From: an uncultured bacterium | GTDB lineage: Bacteria > Patescibacteriota > Andersenbacteria > UBA10190 > CAIZMI01 | DNA length: 61,438 bases | Assembly (NCBI GenBank): GCA_903934015.1 | Contig: CAIZMI010000003.1 | Span: 1-61,438, forward strand | Direction: 5' to 3' | Part shown: piece by piece, positions 26,707 through 36,199 of the stretch | Numbering within the stretch: the first letter of the stretch is position 1 | Layout: each line of letters begins with the position of its first letter | Position numbers and translations under genes: made by a program | The notes under the pieces: generated by a model | Database searches by the model: none | The model's input: the letters and a program-made list of their open reading frames with translations, nothing else | Told to the model about the DNA's origin: nothing

Positions 26707-27600
26707 ATGTATAAACCTAAATTTGTTGTAATTATTACAACCTATTTAAGAGCGGAAGCATTGGGGCGTTGTTTAAATATTATGGAGAACCAGACTAGAT
26801 TGCCTGATGAACTAGTAATTGTTGTACGCGACACTGATCTAAAAACAAGAGAATTTATTGAAAAATATCGAGACGATAATAATTTATTTAGAATAACTGT
26901 ACTTTTTGTTTCTATCCCTGGGTATTTACCTCCCTTAAAGGAAGGGTTAAGGGTCGCGGAAGGGGATTACGTGGGAATCTTGGACGACGATGTTTTGGTA
27001 AAATCAAACTGGGTTGAAAAAGCGTTATTGGCTTTTTATGAGAGTGGGCCACGTATTGGTGCTGTTGTCGGGGCACAATTTTGTAGTAATACCAAAAAAG
27101 GCAATGTATTTCCGGCGAAACTTAGTTGGTTTGGTCGTTTTGCTGTGATAAAAAATTTATCAGTTAGAACTGATAATATTAATGCTTTTTGCGAGGGCAA
27201 CATGGTTTTTCGTGGAGAAATAAGTAGAAAGTTGGAAGTTGATTTTCGATTAAATAATGGTCGAATTGCGCATCATGGTCTTGATCTTGGTTTACAAGTT
27301 ATTGGCAGTGGTTGGAAGATTTTATATGAACCCCTGTTAAACGCAGAGCATTTGGCATTACAAGAGCAGTGGAATATCGATAAGGTTCAAAACATACAAA
27401 GTTATGTTGCAAATTTGGCAATTATCATTAAAAAGCATTTTGGAAAGAAAAGATTGTTCTTCTTTGCAATTTACAATATAGCGATGGGCCAATATAGTAT
27501 GCCTGGTTTGCTGTATTTTTTGTTTAAGAATAAGGTTCAATATAAAAATGTTTCCTTGACGCGTATCGAATTACTTACGGCGCTTTTTCAGAGCACATGA
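26707..27600 (+). CDS. GT2-family glycosyltransferase
   Basis: 297 residues of GT-A fold: 'VVIITTYLRAEALGRCLNIM', nucleotide-sugar/metal motif 'YVGILDDDVLVKSNWVEKAL' (DDD), and 'AFCEGNMVFRGEIS'. The C-terminal part is membrane-associating. It overlaps the next gene by 4 bases (ATGA), so coupling with the polymerase-like gene is likely. Confidence 0.88.
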   Translation: MYKPKFVVIITTYLRAEALGRCLNIMENQTRLPDELVIVVRDTDLKTREFIEKYRDDNNLFRITVLFVSIPGYLPPLKEGLRVAEGDYVGILDDDVLVKSNWVEKALLAFYESGPRIGAVVGAQFCSNTKKGNVFPAKLSWFGRFAVIKNLSVRTDNINAFCEGNMVFRGEISRKLEVDFRLNNGRIAHHGLDLGLQVIGSGWKILYEPLLNAEHLALQEQWNIDKVQNIQSYVANLAIIIKKHFGKKRLFFFAIYNIAMGQYSMPGLLYFLFKNKVQYKNVSLTRIELLTALFQST

Positions 27601-29057
27601 ATCTTTCGATATTTGTATACGAAATAATTAAATCATTTTTTTCGTTTTTGCCTATACTGATACCACTGGGCGCTCTTATTTTTTTATTTATTCCGTCTCG
27701 TAAAGTACTCTTTCTTTTTATATTTTTTCTCGGTTTTCAAGCAATATTTATCGACATAGGGGTTATGGTAAATATTCCCCGCGCATTACTATTCATTACA
27801 TTATTGACAATCCCTATATATTTTACGCGGGAATTAATAATTGCTTTAAAAGGCTACCCCGCAAAAAAAATGTTAATTGTAGTAATATTTTTTTTAGCAA
27901 TATCGGCGTTACTGAATATTCCCAGTTTTCCGATAAAAAATATCCTTACCGCCTATGGCCCGATAGGAGATAGTTTATTTCGCGACCGTGCCACTAAACA
28001 GGCATCCCAGATTTTGATGTTTATTCTTAAGGCTTCAATTCCTCTGGTAATTTTAACGATATGTCGCACGAGAAAAGAAGTTGTTGTAATGTTAAAAGTT
28101 TTAATGGCGGGTACGTCATTTCTTTGTCTCTATGGCATTTATCAGTTTTTTGCTTATCTGTTTAATTTACCGGCAATTTATATATACCGAGGCGCGTTTA
28201 ATCCAACCGGTGCTGTGGGTATTTTCAGTACGCCATTTGGAAATTTTTTTAGAGTATCATCATTGGCTGGTGAACCAAAGGATTTGGCGGGAATTTTATT
28301 ACCAGTTTCAATATTATTAGCGGTGATTACTTGGCGAGTGGTAAAAGAAAAACATTATAATCTAAACCTAAAGTTGGTATTGTTGGGTCTGTTTTTTCTG
28401 AATACTTGTGTTTTTGTTGCGACTTTTTCAACTGCGGGATGGTTAGGTGCTCTTGTCGGGATTGGTGGAATTTTTATATTTAGTATGAATTTTCAACCTA
28501 AAATTAGAACAGTTTGGATTTTTTGCAGTATTTGTTTGGGACTTATGGCTATGTATGTTGTTATTCCATCGGTAAATGATGTAGTAAACAAAAGAATAAT
28601 TGAAAGATTAAATTATGAATATTTACTAAATAATAATGAATACGGGGTCCCTCAGTTGTTACATATGTATAAAACACACCCGGAAACAATTATTTATGGG
28701 GCGTCTTTGGGTGGAGCGGTTTTTTATGAACAATACAATGAGCAACCGGAAAGCATAGTATATTACCTATTTGATTATGGTGTTATCGGAATTATTTTGC
28801 TTTTCTCCTTCTTTTTATTGGTGTTAAGAAAAATACTCAATATTTCAAAATCTGATAATTTTAAAAAGGACATTTTATTAAGTGGTCTTGTTTATACGAT
28901 GGTGGGGAGTATTGTGGCCACACTCGTTTTTCCTAAAGTGGACTCTATGCTTGGCTTATGGGTTATTATTGGATTAACGACGGCGTTGACAATTTCCTCA
29001 AAAGAAGGAATTGAGAGCACGAAAGACGATCGCAGTTTTAGCGCAGAGTCATATTAA
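27597..29057 (+). CDS. O-antigen polymerase/ligase-like membrane protein
   Basis: 486 residues with about ten to twelve hydrophobic helices and one larger extracytoplasmic loop before the last helices ('RLNYEYLLNNNEYGVPQLL … PETIIYGASLGG'). Topology and position between glycosyltransferases and a Wzz-like gene fit a Wzy-type polymerase or WaaL-type ligase (O-antigen ligase family). The two cannot be told apart by sequence. Confidence 0.75.
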   Translation: MNLSIFVYEIIKSFFSFLPILIPLGALIFLFIPSRKVLFLFIFFLGFQAIFIDIGVMVNIPRALLFITLLTIPIYFTRELIIALKGYPAKKMLIVVIFFLAISALLNIPSFPIKNILTAYGPIGDSLFRDRATKQASQILMFILKASIPLVILTICRTRKEVVVMLKVLMAGTSFLCLYGIYQFFAYLFNLPAIYIYRGAFNPTGAVGIFSTPFGNFFRVSSLAGEPKDLAGILLPVSILLAVITWRVVKEKHYNLNLKLVLLGLFFLNTCVFVATFSTAGWLGALVGIGGIFIFSMNFQPKIRTVWIFCSICLGLMAMYVVIPSVNDVVNKRIIERLNYEYLLNNNEYGVPQLLHMYKTHPETIIYGASLGGAVFYEQYNEQPESIVYYLFDYGVIGIILLFSFFLLVLRKILNISKSDNFKKDILLSGLVYTMVGSIVATLVFPKVDSMLGLWVIIGLTTALTISSKEGIESTKDDRSFSAESY

Positions 29058-29102
29058 TACGGTATGTTCCATGATTATATATAAGGTGGTAAAATATGAA
29101 AA

Positions 29103-30395
29103 ATGAACAAAAACGATAATTCAACAGGACATTTATTGAAAACGATGAAGGAGCGGTGGGTGGTTGTTTTTGGTGTATTTGCGGTGGTTTCATTGCTGGG
29201 AATATATTTAATTTGGGTAGCGGCACGAACATATTCCGCTACGGCTGTTTTGCTAGTCCACTCTCAACAAAAAACCGTAATTGATATCCAATCATTACAG
29301 ACGGTTGAGAGAATCAATTCTACTATCGCCCAATTGGCTACGCAGAAGAGTGTCGTTAGTCGTGTTCAAAACATTACGGGAAATTTTGAGGGTGATGTTT
29401 TTGCGAAACCCGTTCAAGGAACCGAGTTTATTAATATTACGGCGACAGATTCAACGCCTGAATCGGCGCAACGTTTGGCAAATACTACGGTTGATGTGCT
29501 TCTTGAAAGAGTAAATTGGTTACAAGAAAAACAGCCATTAGGAATTACCGTGGAAGTTGTTGAATTGGCCATTGCGCCACCAATACCATCATCCACATCA
29601 AAAAAAATTCAGGTTGTCGGGATGATCATATTTGCCGTATTTTGTAGTATTTTTATGGCGAGTATTACGGAATCATTAGACAGAAGAGTGAGAGAAGAAG
29701 ACGTGGAAATGGAATTACAATTAGCGGTAATAGGAAAAACGAATAAATTTCACCGTAGCCACATTGGATCTTTACGATCAAGGGATTCGTTTAAGCAACT
29801 ACAGTCTACGATGTTGTTTCTCGGATTAGAAGAACCGAAAAATGCAATTGCCTTTACGGGAACATCCCCCGGAGAGGGCAAGTCATCAACTATAGCTAAT
29901 TTGGCATTGGCTTTTCATGATGTTGGTCAAGATGTAATTATTGCCGATCTGGATTTCAGGAGACCGACAATGCATAAATTATTTAATATTCCTAATAATT
30001 CAAAAAGCGGTATCAGTAATATAATGTTAAGTACAAATAATTTTCCTGATCCCATTCAAACAAAGTATAAGCATATTTCAGTTTATCCCGCTGGTATCGC
30101 AGCACCAGATGACGCTTCTCGGATTTATCAATCACCACGATTAAGGGAACTGATGGAAAAAATGCGCGATAGTTGGTTATTTATTGATTTGCCACCGCTT
30201 CTTTTGGTACCCGGATCGGCAACAGTTGCTGCTACGTGTAAAAATACTGTTTTCATCGTCGAACCTGGAAAAACTAAATTAAAAACGGCAAAGGAGTGCT
30301 TAATAACGCTGAGACGCGCAAACATAAATATCTTAGGCGCAGTTTTAACAAAAGTGAGAGGAGCAAACACATATTATCCCAATGAAGAATATTAG
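29103..30395 (+). CDS. Wzz/CpsD-type polysaccharide co-polymerase with BY-kinase domain
   Basis: 430 residues. The N-terminal Wzz part has two membrane helices (about residues 18-37 and 170-190) around an extracytoplasmic segment. The C-terminal cytoplasmic BY-kinase domain has Walker A GTSPGEGKSSTIANL, Walker A' 'VIIADLDFRRPTMHKLF' and Walker B 'SWLFIDLPPLLLV'. The C-terminus 'ANTYYPNEEY' is a short Tyr cluster that could be autophosphorylated. It would control chain length and export with the Wzy-like protein. It converges with the next gene, overlapping it by four bases. Confidence 0.9.
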   Translation: MNKNDNSTGHLLKTMKERWVVVFGVFAVVSLLGIYLIWVAARTYSATAVLLVHSQQKTVIDIQSLQTVERINSTIAQLATQKSVVSRVQNITGNFEGDVFAKPVQGTEFINITATDSTPESAQRLANTTVDVLLERVNWLQEKQPLGITVEVVELAIAPPIPSSTSKKIQVVGMIIFAVFCSIFMASITESLDRRVREEDVEMELQLAVIGKTNKFHRSHIGSLRSRDSFKQLQSTMLFLGLEEPKNAIAFTGTSPGEGKSSTIANLALAFHDVGQDVIIADLDFRRPTMHKLFNIPNNSKSGISNIMLSTNNFPDPIQTKYKHISVYPAGIAAPDDASRIYQSPRLRELMEKMRDSWLFIDLPPLLLVPGSATVAATCKNTVFIVEPGKTKLKTAKECLITLRRANINILGAVLTKVRGANTYYPNEEY

Positions 30396-31639
30396 TTTGT
30401 TTGAGTGATTTGTTTGTGATAGAACTCCAGTAGTTGTTTTGTGACTGATGACCACGAATATTTACTGATAATTATTTGGTGTTGTTTTTGAGAGTCTTGA
30501 AAATTGCGGGGCTGACTAGCAACTTGAATAACCGTATTGGCCAAGCAGTCGCTATCGCCAGGAAAGCAACCATTTGTTTGGCCAATAAATCTTATCAAAT
30601 CAGGCATAGCGCCAGTGTTGGTACCAATGACTGGTTTTCCGCAAGAAGATGCTTCTAGAAATGTTAGACAAAATCCTTCTTCGATTGAAGGTTGTACATA
30701 CAGATCGCACTTGTTGTAATAATCAACTAAATCATCAATGCATAATTTTTTAGTTATAAAGGTCCAATTTGCTTCAAGGGAATATTTTTTTATGGTTTCA
30801 TCCAATCTTTTTTTATATCTTTCTTCAACTATCGATCCAATTATAGTAATTAATACATCGGGATAAAGGCGCTTTATTTTTAAAGTCGCCGATAATAATA
30901 CATGCAATCCTTTGTGTTCGGAAATTTTGGCTACCGATAAAATTTTAGGAAAAATGCTTGTAGTAGTTATCCTTCCATTAGAATCCGAAACAGGACGAAA
31001 AATATTATCGTCGACTCCATTGGGTATTATGATAATTTTAGTGGATGAAATTCTTTTATTAATTAATGCTTTTTTTACATACTCGCTAGAGACAATAAAG
31101 GTTGTGAATTTGTATTTCTTGAATCTAATTATTGTCACCAATTCCACAATACTAAAATATATTTTTGTAACTAAAAGATTGAGTAGTGGAACTTGAAATG
31201 GAGAAATTGGCGAATATTCGGCGGGTGGCATATTTTGCACAGTCCAGAAAACAGGGATCTTTAATGGTAATTTATTGAAAAGTCCTGCCACGTAGTGACC
31301 ATACATAACGTGTATAACATCAACGTTTAGTGTTGAGATTAAGTTTAAAAGAATTGATTTTACCTCGTGGCAATAGTATTTTCGACCAGCTCGAGTATCA
31401 ATGGGGATATTTAAAGGTAATCCCACGTTAAAGACATGATATCCATTAATTGTTGTCCACTTTTTTGGAGGAAAAGACACATTGTCGGTGGTGTAAGTTA
31501 CTAAATAAACATTCTGTCCTAATTTAGCAAGATTTTCGCAACTGTTTTCCACATATGTAACAGTGCCTCCAATAATCGGAGGATAATGTTCACTTAAACA
31601 CAACACGTTTAGACGTCCGGATTTGCCAAAATCATTCAT
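30392..31639 (-). CDS. GT4-family glycosyltransferase (inverted in the locus)
   Basis: 415 residues of GT-B fold. N-terminal 'VLCLSEHYPPIIGGTVTYVE'; C-terminal 'KILSVAKISEHKGLHVLLSA', 'YVQPSIEEGFCLTFLEASSC', 'GKPVIGTNTGAMPDLI'. It is the only minus-strand member of the polysaccharide locus. Its start lies back to back with the carbamoyltransferase, so the two share a divergent promoter region of about 35 bases. Confidence 0.9.
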   Translation of the reverse strand: MNDFGKSGRLNVLCLSEHYPPIIGGTVTYVENSCENLAKLGQNVYLVTYTTDNVSFPPKKWTTINGYHVFNVGLPLNIPIDTRAGRKYYCHEVKSILLNLISTLNVDVIHVMYGHYVAGLFNKLPLKIPVFWTVQNMPPAEYSPISPFQVPLLNLLVTKIYFSIVELVTIIRFKKYKFTTFIVSSEYVKKALINKRISSTKIIIIPNGVDDNIFRPVSDSNGRITTTSIFPKILSVAKISEHKGLHVLLSATLKIKRLYPDVLITIIGSIVEERYKKRLDETIKKYSLEANWTFITKKLCIDDLVDYYNKCDLYVQPSIEEGFCLTFLEASSCGKPVIGTNTGAMPDLIRFIGQTNGCFPGDSDCLANTVIQVASQPRNFQDSQKQHQIIISKYSWSSVTKQLLEFYHKQITQTN

Positions 31640-31674
31640 AATTGCCTTTTTTTAAGTTTATAAGGCATTCTTTA

Positions 31675-33351
31675 ATGATGCTAGTACTTGGAATTAATGC
31701 GTTTCATGGAGATGCTTCAGCTTGTTTAATCGATGATGGAAAGATAGTTTCCGCCGTCGCTGAGGAAAGGTTTACGCGTCATAAACATGAGGGCGGATTA
31801 CCGGCACACGCAATTGCGTGGTGTTTGAGTCAAACAAGTAAATCAGTAGATCATGTGGCCATTAGTCGAAATCCAGCCTTGTTTCGATTGCGAAAAATAA
31901 TTACTGTTATTAATAATCCTTTACTACTAAAACAAATTGATCATAGGATAAATAATGCCAATAGAATTACTTCTGCTAAAAATCAGATTCAAAAAATAAT
32001 TGGACACAGAATAATATTCCATCAAGTAGAACACCACCGTGCCCATCTTGCATATTCCTACGCAACAAGCAATTTTGATCAATGCAATTTATTGTCAGTA
32101 GATGGTTTTGGAGATTTTGTCAGTACTGCTTGGGGTTTTTCAGGCGACGACGGTATTAATATTGCAAAGAGGGTATTTTTCCCTCACTCAATTGGGATAT
32201 TTTATACGGCTTTAACTCAATTTTTAGGATTTTCAGGGTATGGAGAAGAATACAAGGTAATGGCGTTAGCCTCATATGGCACTCCAAGGTATTTAGAATT
32301 ATTTAGTAAAATAATCAAAAAAACCAATGACGGATTTAGGCTTTCGACGAAATATTTTACTCACACAAAAGGTAGAGCAGAAATGACTTATGGTGCCGGT
32401 ACGCCGGTGGTTGGAAAATTATATTCTACACAGCTTGAAAAGATATTGGGGCCGGCAAGAAAACGTGAGCAAGCATTAACTGAGAGACATTTTGATCTTG
32501 CCTCAACTCTTCAGGCCATGACGACGGATATCATTTTACACCTCGCAATGTTGGCAAAAAATAATTCAAACTCACGCAATTTAGCTGTTAGTGGGGGAGT
32601 GGCGCAAAATAGTGTAACTAATGGAGCACTTGAAAGAAGCGGATTGTTTGAAAATTATTGGTTTCCAAGTGCGCCTGCCGATGATGGTACCGCCATAGGA
32701 TCTGCCGTTGTTGTCGCATTGGCAAATGGCGACAGGTTTCAAGGGAAAGGTAATAATACCGCATTCTTAGGTCCAATGTTTAACTCAGAAAAAAATGAAA
32801 ATAAAAAAATGATCGATAATTCAAAATTAATTTCATCAGTCGTGGATTTATTGAGAAATGGAAAAATTGTGGGTTGGTTTGAAGATGGGGCGGAGTTTGG
32901 TCCGCGCGCGTTAGGACATAGGTCAATTTTGGCAGATCCAAGACAGGTTGGTATTAGAGAAAAAATTAACGCAGTCATAAAAAAAAGAGAAAACTTTCGT
33001 CCTTTTGCTCCCATGGTGTTGTTGGAGGATAGCCAGAAGTATTTTGAAATGACAAAAGCTTCACCAAACATGATGATCGTTGCTTCGGTAAAAACGGAAT
33101 GGAGAAATAAAATGGCTGCAATAACACATATCGATGGAACAGCTCGCGTTCAAACAGTTACTAAAGAATTATTGCCAAACATTGCTACCTTACTAGAGAA
33201 ATGGCGTGAGGTAACAGGAATTAGTGTTTTATTAAACACATCGTTTAATGAAAATGAGCCGATTGTGAATACTCCCGATGAAGCGTTGGATTGCTTTCAA
33301 CGAACAAGCATGGATGCGCTGGCGATTAATGGGGAATTATTCGTTAAATAA
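31675..33351 (+). CDS. NodU/CmcH-family carbamoyltransferase
   Basis: About 558 residues from ATG 31675; the track's TTG start gives an unlikely leader. The N-terminal Kae1-like domain has 'VLGINAFHGDASACLIDDGK', 'EERFTRHKHEGGLP', 'HHRAHLAYSYATS', 'LAVSGGVAQNSVTNG'. The C-terminal YrdC-like part has 'GWFEDGAEFGPRALGHRSIL' and 'NEPIVNTPDEAL'. It would carbamoylate a hydroxyl, probably on a surface sugar, using carbamoyl phosphate and ATP. Full family length. Confidence 0.92.
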   Translation: MMLVLGINAFHGDASACLIDDGKIVSAVAEERFTRHKHEGGLPAHAIAWCLSQTSKSVDHVAISRNPALFRLRKIITVINNPLLLKQIDHRINNANRITSAKNQIQKIIGHRIIFHQVEHHRAHLAYSYATSNFDQCNLLSVDGFGDFVSTAWGFSGDDGINIAKRVFFPHSIGIFYTALTQFLGFSGYGEEYKVMALASYGTPRYLELFSKIIKKTNDGFRLSTKYFTHTKGRAEMTYGAGTPVVGKLYSTQLEKILGPARKREQALTERHFDLASTLQAMTTDIILHLAMLAKNNSNSRNLAVSGGVAQNSVTNGALERSGLFENYWFPSAPADDGTAIGSAVVVALANGDRFQGKGNNTAFLGPMFNSEKNENKKMIDNSKLISSVVDLLRNGKIVGWFEDGAEFGPRALGHRSILADPRQVGIREKINAVIKKRENFRPFAPMVLLEDSQKYFEMTKASPNMMIVASVKTEWRNKMAAITHIDGTARVQTVTKELLPNIATLLEKWREVTGISVLLNTSFNENEPIVNTPDEALDCFQRTSMDALAINGELFVK

Positions 33352-33381
33352 GTAATTTATTGTTATATTGATATTTCTATT

Positions 33382-34875
33382 ATGAAAATTATATTTGTTA
33401 ATCCACCAGTTTGGCCGGGAACAAGACCTGTGGATAGGGTTTATGGCTGTACGTACGCGTTGTATCCGATTCCCAATATTTTTGCTCTAGGATATGCGGC
33501 CACCCTTGAGAGAGCCGGATATGTTGCCGGTTTTCTGGATGCGCCAAATGAGAAAATTTCAGTAAAAAAATTTGAATCATTAATTATCAATGATTCTGCA
33601 AATGCTTATATATTTCATTCCGTAAATCTTTCTCAGGAGATTGATTTGCGGGCACATGCATTAATACGAAAAATTAAGCCGGATGCGTGGATAATTTTTT
33701 CTGGTCCGGCCCCAACGGATCGCCCTGATGATTTTTTGGTAGACGAAGGAACAATTGTGGCCAGGGGAGAACCGGATCTAATAATTGTTGAAATAATGAA
33801 GGTTTTGGGGGAGGGAGCAGGTCAAAATGAACTTAAAACGATCCCCGGAATATCGTTTAAAACATCTAAAGAAAATATTCACAATGTTACTGCCGGTATC
33901 ATTGATGATTTAGACTCTCTTCCTTTTCCGGCAAGACATTTGACCAAAGCTAACATTTACCACAATCCAAAATTACCAAGAGAGCCAATGACCGCAATGA
34001 TAACATCAAGGCAATGTGCTTTTCAGTGTATATTTTGCGTACCAAACTCAATAGGTTTTGCGCGTGAAATTGAGTACAAGCGATATGTTAATAATGGGGA
34101 AGTCGTGGCAGGAAATCTACCTAAGGGATATGGAAAATTTATTAAACCGGCAGTGAGAAAACGAAGTGCCGAGAATGTAATCGAAGAATTTAAGTTATTA
34201 AAGAAACAAGGCTATAGGTCGGTCTCTATTGTTGACGATCAATTTCTATGGGAAGAAGAACGAACGTTAAAAATTTGTGATGGTATTAAGGATTTAGGAA
34301 TTCAGTGGGGTTGTTTGGCTCGCGCAGATCGTGTTTCAAAAGAAACAGCGGAAGCCATGGCAAAAGCGGGTTGTCGATATGTTGATTTGGGAATTGAATC
34401 TTTGAACCCAAAAACTTTGGCTTATGTAAATAAAAACGCGACTGTTGAAAAGATGTATGAGGGAACAAAATTACTTCAAAACGCCGGAATACAGGTAAAA
34501 GTAAATATGTTGATAGGGGCTAATCCAGATGAGACGAAGCAAGAAATTTGGGATAGCATCAAAAAAGTCATAGCGTTAAAACCGGAAATAATTATGTTTA
34601 GTATCGTAAGCCCTTTTCCTGGGACAAAATACTATGAAATCGCAAAGAAAGAGGGTTTTATGGATTCAGGTGAATATCATCCAACTAGTGTTCAACATCG
34701 CGCAATTACGTCTTACAAAAATTTTTCAAGGCGTGATCTTGATAGATTACTTTGGCAAGCTAATGCCTCATTTTATTTTAGACCAGATGTCATTCTGCGT
34801 AATTCATGGCGTCTATTGCACCCACGAAGTGCATATGCGGCCCTGATGGCGCTCAAGGAAAAGATGTTGCGATAA
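33382..34875 (+). CDS. B12-binding-domain radical SAM protein
   Basis: 497 residues. An N-terminal cobalamin-binding-like Rossmann domain ('IIFVNPPVWPGTRP', 'LGYAATLERAGY') is followed by the radical SAM cluster motif CAFQCIFC (about residue 213) and the barrel ('SIVDDQFLWEEERTLKICDG', 'LGIESLNPKTLAYVNK'). The spacer between cluster motif and barrel is long, with an insertion around residues 220-260. Such enzymes often methylate or rearrange unactivated carbons. In this locus it may modify a sugar or lipid carrier. Substrate unknown. Confidence 0.88.
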   Translation: MKIIFVNPPVWPGTRPVDRVYGCTYALYPIPNIFALGYAATLERAGYVAGFLDAPNEKISVKKFESLIINDSANAYIFHSVNLSQEIDLRAHALIRKIKPDAWIIFSGPAPTDRPDDFLVDEGTIVARGEPDLIIVEIMKVLGEGAGQNELKTIPGISFKTSKENIHNVTAGIIDDLDSLPFPARHLTKANIYHNPKLPREPMTAMITSRQCAFQCIFCVPNSIGFAREIEYKRYVNNGEVVAGNLPKGYGKFIKPAVRKRSAENVIEEFKLLKKQGYRSVSIVDDQFLWEEERTLKICDGIKDLGIQWGCLARADRVSKETAEAMAKAGCRYVDLGIESLNPKTLAYVNKNATVEKMYEGTKLLQNAGIQVKVNMLIGANPDETKQEIWDSIKKVIALKPEIIMFSIVSPFPGTKYYEIAKKEGFMDSGEYHPTSVQHRAITSYKNFSRRDLDRLLWQANASFYFRPDVILRNSWRLLHPRSAYAALMALKEKMLR

Positions 34876-34887
34876 TTACAACGGTTC

Positions 34888-36084
34888 GTGAATATTCTAT
34901 TTATCACATCAAGATTACCATTCCCGCCTTACAGGGGTGATAAGTCGCGGACATTTAACTTAATAAAAGCATTATCAAAAGATCACAGGATTGTACTCGT
35001 TTCTTTTTATGAAAATCGGCAGGAGTTGATTTATAAAGAAAAATTAATGGAATATTGCACCGCAGTACATCTGGTATATTTGCCAAAATGGTTTTCGTGG
35101 GCAAAAGCAATTATTTTGTATTTTCAATGTGACCCTTCGCAAAGTTATTATTATTGGTCTTATCGAATGAGCAATTTGATTTCTCGCATCACCAGAGGCG
35201 AAAAATTCGATATCGCATACATCCATCTATTTCGTATGTTTAATTATGCAAAGAGTATTTCACCGAAAGTATATATAGTGACAGACTTAACAGATGTTGT
35301 TTCGAAGGAATTATTTCGCTCAATCGGTTTTGGTCATAAGTGGAAAGACTATTTTGTAAAAAGGGAGGCTGTAAAAATAAGAAACTACGAAAGAGTAGTT
35401 ACTGAAAATTCTGATGAAGTATGGGTTGTATCGGAACAAGAAAAAAACGACCTTATGTCTGCCACATTTAAGGGGAATATACACGTAGTAAAAATTGGGG
35501 TTGTCGCAAATGAAATAATAAGAAAACCGGTCGATAATACATTATTATTTTTTGGATATTCAAGTACCGGCCACAATCGAGACGCGTTAATTTATTTACG
35601 AAAAGAAATATTACCTAGGTTAAAAAATTATATTCCCGATGTCGTATTAAATGTATTTGGAGCAGGGAAGTGGCAAAATCGTAAAATCGGTAAAGACGAG
35701 TTCCCTGTTGTTCATTACGGTTTTATCAAAAATCCCGAGGACCTATTTTCAAAAAATTTAGTTATGGTCGCACCTATTGTTTATTCGGCCGGCACACAAA
35801 CAAAAATTCTCGAAGCAATGAATAATGGCATACCTGTGGTAACCAGTGATTTTGGAAATGAAGGAATAGGAGCGATTCACGAAAAGCAGATAATTGTTTG
35901 TAGCTCCGCAGATGAATACGTAACCGAAATTAGACGTTTGCTTACGGATAGGATATTTAATGAATATATCGGCTTAAACGGCCAAAAATATGTCCGAGAT
36001 AATTTTTCATGGGATTATGTGACCGAGAGGGCAAGTGAGATAGAAAAAACGCTTAAATCGCAGAATTTGAAGCCAGTTTTATGA
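34888..36084 (+). CDS. Glycosyltransferase, GT4/Stp1-like, GTG start
   Basis: 398 residues beginning with GTG at 34888; no in-frame ATG fits better, since the family opens with 'ILFITSRLPFPPYRGDKSRT'. The C-terminal donor domain has 'LLFFGYSSTGHNRDALIYL', 'VAPIVYSAGTQTKILEAMNN' and 'GIPVVTSDFGNEGI'. It resembles sugar transferases of exosortase/polysaccharide systems. It is the last plus-strand gene of the polysaccharide locus. Confidence 0.87.
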   Translation: MNILFITSRLPFPPYRGDKSRTFNLIKALSKDHRIVLVSFYENRQELIYKEKLMEYCTAVHLVYLPKWFSWAKAIILYFQCDPSQSYYYWSYRMSNLISRITRGEKFDIAYIHLFRMFNYAKSISPKVYIVTDLTDVVSKELFRSIGFGHKWKDYFVKREAVKIRNYERVVTENSDEVWVVSEQEKNDLMSATFKGNIHVVKIGVVANEIIRKPVDNTLLFFGYSSTGHNRDALIYLRKEILPRLKNYIPDVVLNVFGAGKWQNRKIGKDEFPVVHYGFIKNPEDLFSKNLVMVAPIVYSAGTQTKILEAMNNGIPVVTSDFGNEGIGAIHEKQIIVCSSADEYVTEIRRLLTDRIFNEYIGLNGQKYVRDNFSWDYVTERASEIEKTLKSQNLKPVL

Positions 36085-36160
36085 GGGAAAAATTAATCTT
36101 GTTTGGTAGTGGGGTAGTTCCTAATTTAGTATTTGCGCTTCATAGTGAGTTATATTAATA

Positions 36161-36184
36161 TGAGTATAATCACTATTATACTCA
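36161..36184. promoter_or_regulatory. Perfect palindrome overlapping -10 boxes before the Xer gene
   Basis: TGAGTATAAT-cact-ATTATACTCA: 10-bp arms without mismatch, spacer 4. Each arm contains a TATAAT or TATACT hexamer, so a dimeric repressor here would block transcription in both directions. It ends 15 bases before the recombinase ATG. Confidence 0.65.
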
Positions 36185-36199
36185 GTTAAATACATACCC

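Noticed and set aside
31675-33351. TsaD (tRNA threonylcarbamoyl transferase)
   Set aside because: The N-domain is related, but the C-terminal GPRALGHRSIL block and length mark the NodU/CmcH carbamoyltransferase family.
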